Shown here: positions 8,645 through 16,936 of the stretch, in pieces
Position numbering within the stretch: the first letter of the stretch is position 1
How the letters are laid out: every line of letters starts with the position of its first letter
From: CAZUCE01 sp964619265
GTDB taxonomy: Bacteria > Planctomycetota > UBA1135 > GCA-002686595
Assembly (NCBI GenBank): GCA_964619265.1
Contig: CAZUCE010000001.1
Span: 186,001 to 250,000 of the forward strand
Direction: 5' to 3'
Length of the DNA: 64,000 bases
The notes under the pieces: generated by a model
What the model saw: the letters and a program-made list of their open reading frames with translations, nothing else
Database searches by the model: none
What the model was told of the DNA's origin: nothing
Program-made: the position numbers and the translations under genes

Positions 8645-9598
8645 ATGAACCGTATCTGGAACAAGGCCCTGACTGGCCTGGCGCTGACCACTCTCGGGAG
8701 TCTGCTGTTGGCCGGCCCCTCGTTTGCCCAAGCCGGATTCGAAGGGGGCGATGCCGCCGAGCGCTGGAAGTCCATGACTCCCGCCGAGCGCGAAGTGATG
8801 CGCGAACGGTTCGATCGTTTCGAGTCCCTGCCGCCCGAGGCCCAGGATGCGATTCGCGATCGCCTGAGCGGGCTGCGCCAACGTCTGGCCGAGCTAGAGC
8901 AAAACCTGGCGCCCGACGAGCGGCGCAAGCTCGATCGCATTCCCCGCGAAGACCGCAGGGAGGTTCTGGGGGCACTGCTGCGCGAGCGGCTTCGCTTCCG
9001 CGGCCAGTCCCTGCGGGGTGCGCTGCCCGAGGAGCTGATTCGCGAGTTGGATCAAGCGGATCCGGCTCGACGCCCCTGGATGCTAGAGCGTCATCGCTGC
9101 GATCTGCGCGAGCGCTTTGGCGACGGGGGAGCCGGCGGCGGGCGCCGCGGACAATCGGACCCTCGGCCCGAAGGCCTTGGACGTGGGCACGAGGGGGGTC
9201 GCTCTGGCGCCGGCCGCTTCGGCGATCGCCAGGGGCTGTTCGGCACCATGGAAGAAGGTCAGCGCGAGCAACTGCGCGAGCGAATTCGCGAGCACTTCCG
9301 GTCCGGCCACGGACATCCCGGAGGGCCCGGTCCGAATTTTGGCCAGCCCTTTCCCGAGTTGGCGCCCGAGCGGGCTCGAGAGTTGCTCGAAGCGGGTCGC
9401 CCGCGACTCGAGGAATTCCTGGGTCGATTCGAGGACCGCGCCCCGAGTCGCCACGAGCGCATCCTGGAAGCCGCGCGTCAAAGCGGTGCGTTTGATCCAG
9501 GTGGTTTGGAAGAGTTGCGCTGCGAATCCCTCCATCAACTGTTGATGCGATTGCGACGGACCGCCGAGTTCGAAGGCGATCAGCCGCTCGGCGTCTAA
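8645..9598 (+). CDS. Secreted Arg/Glu-rich helical protein (DUF3106/CpxP-like repeats)
   Basis: 317 residues. Residues 1-30 are a signal peptide ending in FAQA. The mature protein is strongly charged and helical, built of segments such as MTPAEREVMRERFDRFESLPPE, which recall the LSPEER-type repeats of DUF3106 and the helical Spy/CpxP/ZraP periplasmic proteins. A Gly-rich low-complexity stretch (about 155-200) splits two helical parts. As third gene of the sigma/anti-sigma operon it may be a periplasmic sensor or a chaperone made in response to envelope stress; this is inference from context and composition. Confidence 0.8.
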   Translation: MNRIWNKALTGLALTTLGSLLLAGPSFAQAGFEGGDAAERWKSMTPAEREVMRERFDRFESLPPEAQDAIRDRLSGLRQRLAELEQNLAPDERRKLDRIPREDRREVLGALLRERLRFRGQSLRGALPEELIRELDQADPARRPWMLERHRCDLRERFGDGGAGGGRRGQSDPRPEGLGRGHEGGRSGAGRFGDRQGLFGTMEEGQREQLRERIREHFRSGHGHPGGPGPNFGQPFPELAPERARELLEAGRPRLEEFLGRFEDRAPSRHERILEAARQSGAFDPGGLEELRCESLHQLLMRLRRTAEFEGDQPLGV

Positions 9599-9760
9599 CC
9601 ACATTTGCGCGGGTCGGAACGGCTGCTAAGAAAGCGCCGATGCGTCCGTTCGAGTTTCCAGGTCACGCGGCCTTAGAGCTCGGAACGCGAAGGCAGCCTT
9701 GGTAGAGGCTCAGTCCGACCTTCTCGAAAAGCCTTCCCCACCTCATTTCCTGGGCGAAGC

Positions 9761-9800
9761 GCGGCGGTCAGTCCCTCGAGACTGGCTGCCGCTTTCTTTT
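9761..9800. terminator. Strong hairpin between convergent genes
   Basis: A 12-base-pair stem (9761-9772 with 9781-9792, two G-U pairs) is followed by TTTCTTTT on the plus strand. It lies between the end of the secreted helical protein gene and the end of the minus-strand lipoprotein gene, so it probably ends transcription of the sigma operon and may work both ways. The 29 bases at 9741-9769 recur at 10963-10991. Confidence 0.55.
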
Positions 9801-9819
9801 GGGTGTCTCCCGCCGGAAG

Positions 9820-10767
9820 CTAACGATCCAAGGTCAAGGTTCTTCGGGAGATCACTCCTTTCAAGTCATGTTTTTCGTATGAATCGAAGGGGTCGAGGCG
9901 CCCTTCGATCAAATCGAGGAGGGCGCCGCTCAGGCGAGATGCTTGGGGATCCCAGGTTCGCGAGAACAGCGACCGGAGGCCTGGGAGGGCAGGCTTCCCA
10001 ATGCGGAGTAGGGCTCGAGAGGCCATCTTGGCGTCTCCCGCGATGTTGTTGTTGAGCAGATGGGGGATCAGGAGCTCGGCTAATTCTCCGTGTAAGCCCT
10101 CATCGGGTAGGTGCGCCAGGAGCAGAGCGCATCGCAGTTCTTGCTGCGAGTCGTAGTTGTCCAGGCCCTTGACGAGTTCGGAGCGAGCAGAGTTTCCCTG
10201 ATTGGCTAGGTAGCTCTGAGCTAGATCCGCGTTGAAGATGAAGAGGTAGGACCGAGTCCCATCGCCGTGCCGGCCACGGGGGAGATGGTCGTCTCGCAGG
10301 GATTCGACGGCGACTTCCAAGAGCCGTGGGAAGGGCGGGCTGTCCTTTTCCATGAGGACGTACGCGCAGAGCAGGCGCTGTTGGGAGTCCGCGGAGTCGA
10401 GACCTTCTTCCAGCCAAGGCGAGGAGTCCGGCCAGGCCTCGCCAAGTTCGTGCGCTGCCCTGCTGGCATTCCATTTGAGGCCATCATGGCGCAGGGCTTC
10501 GAGAAGCTCGCGGAACCGGCGCTCGTCTTCGCTAGAGGAAACAGAGCGCGGGCTGCCACCCGAATCCGCGGGCTGATTCACCTCGCCCAGCTCCGTTCGG
10601 GTCGCGCCTGAGGTCGTCGTCGCCTGGACCAGGGGGTAGCGTGTCGCGGCGATGGCCCGAGCCGCCTGAGTGGGCTCTGCCGCTTGGTAAGAGGATTCGG
10701 TTCGCCCGCAGGCGCCCAGCCCAAGGGCGAGAACCCAGGTTTTCCAAGCTATGGGCCGGCTGAGCAT
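9820..10767 (-). CDS. Putative lipoprotein with HEAT-like helical repeats
   Basis: 315 residues from ATG 10767; the frame is open 51 codons further upstream but the lipoprotein signal fixes this start. The signal MLSRPIAWKTWVLALGLGAC ends in a lipobox with Cys20. Residues about 95-300 hold regularly spaced helices ending in short Leu/Ala-rich turns (for example LLIPHLLN and ASRALLRIGKPALPGL), like HEAT/PBS-lyase repeats used for protein binding. No enzymatic motif is visible. The gene stands alone between two related hairpin elements. Confidence 0.72.
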   Translation of the reverse strand: MLSRPIAWKTWVLALGLGACGRTESSYQAAEPTQAARAIAATRYPLVQATTTSGATRTELGEVNQPADSGGSPRSVSSSEDERRFRELLEALRHDGLKWNASRAAHELGEAWPDSSPWLEEGLDSADSQQRLLCAYVLMEKDSPPFPRLLEVAVESLRDDHLPRGRHGDGTRSYLFIFNADLAQSYLANQGNSARSELVKGLDNYDSQQELRCALLLAHLPDEGLHGELAELLIPHLLNNNIAGDAKMASRALLRIGKPALPGLRSLFSRTWDPQASRLSGALLDLIEGRLDPFDSYEKHDLKGVISRRTLTLDR

Positions 10768-10982
10768 GTCGAGATTGTAACTAATCCTGACAAGAGCCTT
10801 GGCAGTGGCTGTGTTCGCGGGGGCTGGACCTCGCCGGCCCCCGCTCGCGAATAAATCGAGTTGGTCCGTTCGGGTTGGCGACCGGTGCGGCTGAGGTGTT
10901 TGGAGGACGAAGACGATCACCGGTGGGGACCCGATCGGCTTCCATTTGAACCTCCTCCATCAACTCATCTCCTGGGTGGAGC

Positions 10983-11020
10983 GCGGCGGCCGACCTTTCT
11001 GGGTCGGCCGCCGCTTTGTG
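10983..11020 (+). terminator. Perfect 13-bp hairpin, terminator-like
   Basis: The arm 10983-10995 (GCGGCGGCCGACC) pairs perfectly with 11002-11014 across a 6-base loop and is followed by TTTGTGTTGT. No gene on the plus strand ends here; the next gene starts 46 bases later. It therefore looks more like a leader hairpin, the end of an unseen small RNA, or a back-to-back terminator than the end of a known mRNA. Confidence 0.45.
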
Positions 11021-11065
11021 TTGTCCGGGGGGGAATCCGGAACGCGCGGTATCCTTCCTTGGATC

Positions 11066-12100
11066 ATGCCCCATCGCTCGGTTGAGATTCTGCTGCCCCC
11101 CTCCTGCGAGGCGTCTGCCCGAGAGGTCTTGGACGAGGAACCGCTCCAGCTTCTCGTTTTTGAAGTCGACGAGCAGCGATTGCGCGCTCAGGCGCTCGTT
11201 CCGACCAGCGGTGTCGAGTCGTTGCTCGATCGACTGGTCGGAAGATTCCCGGGATCGGGTGACCTGCGGGTTGTGGTTCAGCGAATCGAAGCCAGCATTC
11301 CCGCGGGACTTGAGGAAACGGAGATCGAGGACCCGGATTCAAAGGGACCCTGGATCGCGCGCAGCCCGCGCGTGTCGCGGGAGGAGCTGCTGGGGGTGGT
11401 CGGGCGTGGCTCGCGAGTCACCGACGGTTTCCTGGTGATGGTCGCGCTGTCCACGGTCGTCGCGCTGATCGGATTGGTTCGTTCGAATCCCGGCATCGTG
11501 ATCGGAGCCATGGTGATTGCTCCCTTGCTCGGGCCGAACATGGCGCTGTCGCTCAGTTTGACCCTGGGGCACGGGCGATTGTTCGCGCAGTCCATGCGGG
11601 CGAATTTGTTCGGGATCGGCCTCGCGCTCGCGATGGCACTTGCGATCGGGCCGTTCCTGGACCTGTTTCCGCTCAACTCAGAGTTGGCTGCGCGAACCGC
11701 GATCGGTTGGGGAGACATCGGCCTAGCGCTAGCGTCAGGAGCGGCCGGGGCCCTTGCGCTGACCGCCGGCGAGGGGATGAGTTTGGTGGGCGTCATGGTG
11801 GCCGTGGCGCTGCTGCCACCTTTGGTGACCTTCGGGCTGTGCTTGTCCCACGGGGCGATCAGCTCGGCGGTTGGTGCGGCCATGCTGCTCCTCACCAACG
11901 TGATCTGCGTGAACCTCTCGGGCGTCGCGACCTTCCTGATTCGCGGCTTCAGGCCTCGGTCCTGGTGGGCTGCGCACCACTCGGCGCGCCGCAGCCGGCG
12001 CGCGCTCACCCTTTACGTCGTCGCGCTGTGCGCCATCGGCGTGTACATCCTCGCGGTCCAGTTGGGTTGGCTGCCGGACCCCTCCGAAGGCGGTTCCTGA
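11066..12100 (+). CDS. DUF389 family membrane protein
   Basis: 344 residues from ATG 11066. A soluble N-terminal part (1-105) precedes a DUF389 membrane domain of about seven helices (about 118-340), with the family hallmark GIVIGAMVIAPLLGPNMALS. Members sit in the cytoplasmic membrane; their function is not established. The next gene, mnmH, begins 22 bases later on the same strand, so a two-gene operon is likely although no functional link is known. The frame extends 40 codons upstream through the hairpin, but family similarity starts after this ATG. Confidence 0.85.
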   Translation: MPHRSVEILLPPSCEASAREVLDEEPLQLLVFEVDEQRLRAQALVPTSGVESLLDRLVGRFPGSGDLRVVVQRIEASIPAGLEETEIEDPDSKGPWIARSPRVSREELLGVVGRGSRVTDGFLVMVALSTVVALIGLVRSNPGIVIGAMVIAPLLGPNMALSLSLTLGHGRLFAQSMRANLFGIGLALAMALAIGPFLDLFPLNSELAARTAIGWGDIGLALASGAAGALALTAGEGMSLVGVMVAVALLPPLVTFGLCLSHGAISSAVGAAMLLLTNVICVNLSGVATFLIRGFRPRSWWAAHHSARRSRRALTLYVVALCAIGVYILAVQLGWLPDPSEGGS

Positions 12101-12122
12101 GGGGCTTCCCCCCGCGAGTACG

Positions 12123-13316
12123 ATGGTCTTCACCGTGGACTCCGTTCGACACTCCCAGCAGGCTCCGTCAGGCGTCCAACTACCCTCCCTGTCGCCGGAG
12201 CGGGTGTTGCCTGAGGAGTGGCCGATTGTCGATCTGCGCAGCCCCGGCGAATTCGCGGAGGACCGGATCTTGCGGGCGGTGAACCGGCCGCTGTTCGATG
12301 ATGCGGAGCGCGTGCTGGTTGGCACGCTCTACAAGCAGGTTTCTCCGGAAGAGGCCTATGCACGCGGGCTGGAGATCACGACGGGCAAAGTCGCCGAGCT
12401 CGTAAAGAGGATCGCTGCAGACGCGGGCTTCAAGGTACGGGAGTCCGAAATTGTGAGCTGTATGCAGTCCATCGCCAGCGGTGGAAAGGACGCGCTCGAG
12501 CGCCGGCTGCAAGTGGTGCCGCCGCAAGAACAGGCCCCCCCCAACGGCGCGTTCGTCGTTCACTGCTGGCGTGCCGGACTTCGGTCCCAGAGCGTGTGTG
12601 CGCTGCTGCGCGAGCTAGGGCTGCCGGCCTACCTCCTGGCAGGCGGCTACAAGGCCTATCGCCGGTTGGTGCTCCGGTGTCTTGCGACACTTGAGTTTCC
12701 GCGGGCGTTCGTACTGCGGGGTTTGACCGGCGTGGGCAAAACGCTGGTGTTGCGCGAGATTGAGCGGCTCGAGCCCGGCTCGACCTTGGATCTGGAAGAG
12801 CTCGCCCAGCACCGTTCGTCGATTCTGGGCGCCGCGGGCCTCAAACCCGCATCCCAGCGGCTGTTCGAATCACGACTGTTGCAGCGCTATCGGTGCGGCT
12901 TTCCCGCCGGCTTCGTGTTCTACGAAGGGGAGTCGCGGAAGGTCGGAAGCGCAATTCAACCCGAGCGAGTTTGGGATTCTCTTTGCGCCGGCGGGGACCT
13001 GCGGCTGGTGGCTTCGATGGCTCGGCGCGTTCGGGTCCTGTCTGAGGACTACCTTGAGTCCCCGGAGAGTCGCCCGTTCCTTGAACGGCAATTGCCGTTT
13101 CTTGAGCAACGCATCGGACCCAGGCAGTTCGATGGTGTGCTGGTCGATCTTCTGCGCGAGGGACGCACCGATGAGTTGGTCGAGGTGCTGCTGGAACGCT
13201 ACTACGACCCGCTCTACCGTCGCTCCGAACCCAACCACCAAGTCGTGGCCGAGTTCGACTCGGAAGATCCAACGGCCTGCGCTAAGCGCTTACTGGCGTT
13301 CGCACGCGCGAATTAG
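12123..13316 (+). CDS. mnmH: tRNA 2-selenouridine synthase MnmH (SelU)
   Basis: 397 residues. An N-terminal rhodanese domain (about 30-180) has the catalytic loop CWRAGLRSQS; a C-terminal ATPase-like domain carries the P-loop GLTGVGKT (about 199-206) and the GAAGLKPASQRLFES region typical of YbbB/SelU. The enzyme geranylates 2-thiouridine at tRNA position 34 and replaces sulfur with selenium from selenophosphate, so the genome should also encode SelD and MnmA. It follows the DUF389 gene and is convergent with a lipoprotein gene 7 bases away. Confidence 0.93.
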   Translation: MVFTVDSVRHSQQAPSGVQLPSLSPERVLPEEWPIVDLRSPGEFAEDRILRAVNRPLFDDAERVLVGTLYKQVSPEEAYARGLEITTGKVAELVKRIAADAGFKVRESEIVSCMQSIASGGKDALERRLQVVPPQEQAPPNGAFVVHCWRAGLRSQSVCALLRELGLPAYLLAGGYKAYRRLVLRCLATLEFPRAFVLRGLTGVGKTLVLREIERLEPGSTLDLEELAQHRSSILGAAGLKPASQRLFESRLLQRYRCGFPAGFVFYEGESRKVGSAIQPERVWDSLCAGGDLRLVASMARRVRVLSEDYLESPESRPFLERQLPFLEQRIGPRQFDGVLVDLLREGRTDELVEVLLERYYDPLYRRSEPNHQVVAEFDSEDPTACAKRLLAFARAN

Positions 13317-13323
13317 TTCCGCG

Positions 13324-13818
13324 TTAGGGGTTCGCGGCGGGTGGAGCCGGAGGCCCATTCAAGATCGCGGCCTCCTGTTCTCCAGGGGGCAGGGCTTGGA
13401 ATTCACTGAGGCGAGCCGGGTCCAGTTCCGGATCGAAGGTCAGTTGAATCTTCGCGCCAGCGACATAGATCATGATCGCTGCGGCCTCGCCCTGCGAACC
13501 CCGAGTGGGCGCGGCGCTGCGGATTGCGGGCAGTTGCTCCAGGCCAGCTTCGGCGAGGTACTCCGCAATCGAGGATTGGAAGGCCGCCGGATCCGAAGCC
13601 AGAGTCGCAAGGGACTGACCCCCGTCGTCCACGCTCCAGGCCGCCTCGATCCGCCTGGATAGGGTCTGCGTGCGCCTGAGCAGGTCTGTGTTTTCGCCCA
13701 TGGCTTCGCGGACAATCGCGCCGAAGTCCTCGACTTCGCCTTCTAGCTCAGAGCCCTTGGGGCCACAGGCGGTGAGCAAGGCAAGCGAGACGCAGGCCAA
13801 AGCAACGGATCGGTTCAT
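13324..13818 (-). CDS. Putative lipoprotein, function unknown
   Basis: 164 residues from ATG 13818. The signal peptide ends in lipobox LTAC with Cys18. The mature part is acidic and mostly helical at first (about 25-110), with a Pro/Ala-rich tail. I see no known domain. The gene is convergent with mnmH and divergent from another small lipoprotein gene. Confidence 0.68.
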   Translation of the reverse strand: MNRSVALACVSLALLTACGPKGSELEGEVEDFGAIVREAMGENTDLLRRTQTLSRRIEAAWSVDDGGQSLATLASDPAAFQSSIAEYLAEAGLEQLPAIRSAAPTRGSQGEAAAIMIYVAGAKIQLTFDPELDPARLSEFQALPPGEQEAAILNGPPAPPAANP

Positions 13819-14119
13819 AGGAGCATCAGAAAAATGGGCCTGCCTGGAGCGAGGCCGCGGTTCGGTCTCGGGGGGAGGGCAGGCCTTCCTGGTGGGGAAG
13901 AAGCCCGCCGGTCCAGCCTCAGATCGACCGCTCTAGCCCGAACCCTGAGGAAGGAAGCGGGCCCGGGCTGGGGGCTAGCTCCCAGCCAAGGGCACTTCGG
14001 CCCGTTTCCGAGAACGGTTTTCCCCCGGTCTCGCCAGGTCCTCGAGTTTTTGGACTCGCCGGGTCGATTCCGCTGCTGGCGAGCCATTTCGGGCTTCCAC
14101 TCCTGACCGACTCCGATCC
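13819..14119. other. Divergent intergenic region between two lipoprotein genes
   Basis: No coding frame is convincing in these 301 bases. They must hold the promoters of both flanking genes. A near-perfect 22-base palindrome centres at 13976/13977 (13966-13987, one mismatched pair), and a small stem CGAGT/ACTCG lies near 14042-14056. The palindrome could be a protein-binding site. Confidence 0.5.
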
Positions 14120-14683
14120 ATGAACCGCACCAAGCTCCTCTCCGTCTGCCTACTTGGCCTAGGGCTCACCGCCTGCAACGACAAACTCGGCGTCGAAGTC
14201 CTCGTCACGACCGAGACCGAGCCGAACGACCTGTTCGAGACGGCCAACAACATCGGCACGCTCAGCGACGATGGGAACTCGATCGACATCTCGGCGGACA
14301 TTCAATTCGACGACGGTTCGAACACCGACCTCGAGGACCACTTCTTTGTTCTGTCCACGTTCACCGGCAACGCTATGGTGACGGTTACGCAAACCGACGC
14401 GGACGCTGATTTGGCCTTGACCGAAGAGTTGAGTGGATCCACGGACGGCGCGGCCTTTGACGACAACGGGCCTGGGCTTGCGGAAGTCGGGACGTTCGCC
14501 GTTCTTGAAAACACCGCGTTTCGGTTCCGCGTGGAAAGCGCCGCAGCCAACACGGACTACACGGTCAGCGTGACGCAAGCGCCCGCAAGTTCGTCGTTCG
14601 AGCCCGCCGGGCCTACCGCGATTTTGGTGGACCCTGAGTCGGGCGAAGCTCGCTTCGAAACGGAAGGCCTCAAGCTCGACTGA
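14120..14683 (+). CDS. Lipoprotein with pre-peptidase C-terminal (PPC)-like domain
   Basis: 187 residues. A signal peptide with lipobox LTAC gives a lipidated Cys19. The mature protein begins with TETEPNDLFETANNIG, the characteristic opening of PPC domains, followed by a DLEDHFFVL strand and a short beta-sandwich (about 32-155), with a Pro-rich tail. PPC domains occur in secreted proteases and stand-alone envelope proteins as binding modules. A strong terminator follows 24 bases after the stop, so this is probably a single-gene unit. Confidence 0.8.
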   Translation: MNRTKLLSVCLLGLGLTACNDKLGVEVLVTTETEPNDLFETANNIGTLSDDGNSIDISADIQFDDGSNTDLEDHFFVLSTFTGNAMVTVTQTDADADLALTEELSGSTDGAAFDDNGPGLAEVGTFAVLENTAFRFRVESAAANTDYTVSVTQAPASSSFEPAGPTAILVDPESGEARFETEGLKLD

Positions 14684-14707
14684 TCCCAACTTCACGCACC
14701 GGACTCA

Positions 14708-14747
14708 CCGGCCCCCGCGACACGTGTTGCGGGGGCCGGTCTCGTTT
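14708..14747 (+). terminator. Rho-independent terminator after PPC lipoprotein gene
   Basis: The 11-base arm CCGGCCCCCGC (14708-14718) pairs perfectly with 14729-14739 and is followed by TCTCGTTTT. It ends the lipoprotein transcript and also lies downstream of hemL on the other strand. Confidence 0.85.
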
Positions 14748-14778
14748 TCAAGCATCGCCGGCGAGCGGTCCGCCTCCG

Positions 14779-16074
14779 CTAAGCGCTGCGCAGATCCTGC
14801 AGGGTTCCTCGGGCGGCTTCGACGATCTCGTCGACGACAGCATCGTCGTGGGCGGTCGAGAGGAAGAAGGCCTCAAACGGGGAGGGCGGCATGAGGATCC
14901 CGCGCTCGAGCATCCCGTCGAAGAATCGGACCCAAAGCTTGCGATCCGTGGCGAACACCTCGTCAAAGGTGTGCACCGGCTCGGCCGCGAAGAACGGATT
15001 GAGCATCGAACCAACTCGGCCGAAGGTCATCGGGATTCCGGCCTGTTCGGCGGCTTTCAGGAAACCGGCTTCCAGTCGCTCGCCGGAGCGCTCCAATCGC
15101 TCGTACACGGCGGGGTCTTCGAGTCCAGCGAGCATGGCGTTGCCGGCGGCCACCGCGATCGGATTGCCCGACAGCGTGCCGGCTTGATAGACCTTGCCGG
15201 CGGGGGCCACGAGATTCATCCACTTGGCCAAGCCGCCGTAGGCCGCGATGGGAAGGCCGCCACCAATGACCTTGCCAAGAGTGACCAAGTCAGGCGTGAT
15301 TCCGCAGCGCTCCGCATAGCCCCCGCGTGCGACTCGGAAGCCGCTCATCACTTCGTCAAAAATCAAGAGGGCGCCGTGTCGATCGCAGAGCTCGCGCAGA
15401 GCTTCGAGGAAGCCGGGACGCGGGGGAACGGTTCCCATGTTGCCAGCGACGGGCTCGACGAAGATCGCCGCGATTCCGGAGGGGTGTTGCTCGAACAGGC
15501 GCGCTACCGAATCGGCGTCGTTGTAAGAACCGATCAAGGTCTGCTCGGCCAGGGCAGCGGGAACGCCAGGTGAGTCAGGAGCGCCGAGCGTCAGAGCGCC
15601 GGAACCCGCCTTGACCAAGAAGGAGTCGCCGTGGCCGTGGTAGCAGCCCTCGAGCTTGACGAAATGGTCCCGTCCGGTTGCGGCTCGCGCGACCCGCAAG
15701 GCGCTCATGGTCGCCTCGGTTCCCGAGTTGACCAGGCGAACACGTTCGACGCCCGGTACCCAGGACGTGATGCGCTCGGCCATCTCGACCTCGCCCTCGG
15801 TGGGCGAACCGAACGCAGTGCCGCGCTCGAGGGCTTCGCGGACAGCGTGGATCACCGGGGCGTGTCCATGCCCGAACAGCAGGGGGCCGTAGCTCATCAC
15901 CAGGTCGATGTACTCGTTCCCGTCGACGTCGGTGCAGCGCGCGCCTTGCCCCGACGCCACGTGAATCGGCGTTCCGCCGACAGTCTTCCAGGCGCGAACC
16001 GGGCTGTTGACACCGCCGGGTGTGAGTTCGAGGGCGCGTTGGAACAGGGCTTCCGATCGGGGGCGAATAGTCAT
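14779..16074 (-). CDS. hemL: Glutamate-1-semialdehyde 2,1-aminomutase
   Basis: 431 residues, the usual length, from ATG 16074. This fold-type I PLP enzyme converts glutamate-1-semialdehyde to 5-aminolevulinate in the C5 heme pathway. Visible marks are the TPGGVNSPVRAW opening, NSGTEATMSA for phosphate binding, FDEVMSGFR with the ring-stacking Asp, and the Schiff-base Lys268 in LGKVIGGGLP. The substrate comes from HemA, encoded in the same block. The gene lies 175 bases after hemD on the same strand. Confidence 0.96.
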   Translation of the reverse strand: MTIRPRSEALFQRALELTPGGVNSPVRAWKTVGGTPIHVASGQGARCTDVDGNEYIDLVMSYGPLLFGHGHAPVIHAVREALERGTAFGSPTEGEVEMAERITSWVPGVERVRLVNSGTEATMSALRVARAATGRDHFVKLEGCYHGHGDSFLVKAGSGALTLGAPDSPGVPAALAEQTLIGSYNDADSVARLFEQHPSGIAAIFVEPVAGNMGTVPPRPGFLEALRELCDRHGALLIFDEVMSGFRVARGGYAERCGITPDLVTLGKVIGGGLPIAAYGGLAKWMNLVAPAGKVYQAGTLSGNPIAVAAGNAMLAGLEDPAVYERLERSGERLEAGFLKAAEQAGIPMTFGRVGSMLNPFFAAEPVHTFDEVFATDRKLWVRFFDGMLERGILMPPSPFEAFFLSTAHDDAVVDEIVEAARGTLQDLRSA

Positions 16075-16249
16075 GGGAGTTGGCGAATACGCGTTGGCGG
16101 GAGCACAGAGCGGGAGCGCGCGGAGCGCGGGGGGGGCGAGAAAGATAGACCAAGACCCGACACCGGGCTGCGTCCCGAACGTCCCCCTTTGGGTGGGCGG
16201 GGGGTCGGGATGGAGGTAAGCACCTTCGGCCGTGAAGAGCCGGCCGGCC

Positions 16250-16936
16250 TTAGCGACCCCTAGCGGCCCGTGCCCGGCACCACCGGGCGAAGGCCTCGGC
16301 GGTCGGCTCTTCCAGTTGCTCCAGTCCAGACAGGCCGGCGGCCGACTCGCGCAGCGCCTGGGCGGTGCTGGAGCCGATGGCCAGGCCGGCCGGTTCGCCG
16401 GTCCATCCCCGCTCGCGGGCCGCAGCGACTCCCGAGGGAGCCGCGAACAGGATCGCGTCCGCCTCCGGAAGTCGTTCGCCGGGGACCGGTTCGGTGGTGT
16501 AGGCCTGCGGGGTGAGCAGATCGGCGCCGAGCTCCCTGAGGTGCGTGCCGATCGGCCCTCGCAGGGGACCGCCCGGCCACAGGATCCTGACGCCGGGCGA
16601 GAGCCGGCTGCGCCAGGCCTCGAACAATTCGGCGCCGGAGGCCAAAGGGCCGACCTCAACGCGCAAGCCAAGTTCCGCGAGGCGTTTGGCGCTGCGTTCC
16701 CCGACGACGGCCGCCGGGAGCTTCGCCAGGCGATCGCGATGGGGCTCGAGGGAGTCGAGGGCTTGGGCGCTGGTGATCAGGAGCCAATCGATCGTTCCTT
16801 CGTCCAGCTCGAAGGCGTGTGCTCGAATCTCGAGGACCGGAGCAACTTGCACCTCGACCCCGGCCTCTCGGCCCGCGCGTTCCCAATCGGGCAGGGACCC
16901 GATTGGCCCGGTCAGAACAACGCGATATCGGGTCAC
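16250..16936 (-). CDS. hemD: Uroporphyrinogen-III synthase
   Basis: 228 residues from GTG 16936, which overlaps the hemC stop codon (GTGA); this start fits the family start (YRVVLTGP). The two Rossmann-like halves can be followed by weak family marks: a TSAQALDSL segment after the first strand set, AVVGERSAKRLAELG at the hinge, and LFAAPSGVAAARERG then IGSSTAQALRE in the second half. The protein cyclises hydroxymethylbilane to uroporphyrinogen III. Sequence conservation of HemD is low, but the position right after hemC makes the call firm. Confidence 0.9.
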   Translation of the reverse strand: MTRYRVVLTGPIGSLPDWERAGREAGVEVQVAPVLEIRAHAFELDEGTIDWLLITSAQALDSLEPHRDRLAKLPAAVVGERSAKRLAELGLRVEVGPLASGAELFEAWRSRLSPGVRILWPGGPLRGPIGTHLRELGADLLTPQAYTTEPVPGERLPEADAILFAAPSGVAAARERGWTGEPAGLAIGSSTAQALRESAAGLSGLEQLEEPTAEAFARWCRARAARGR

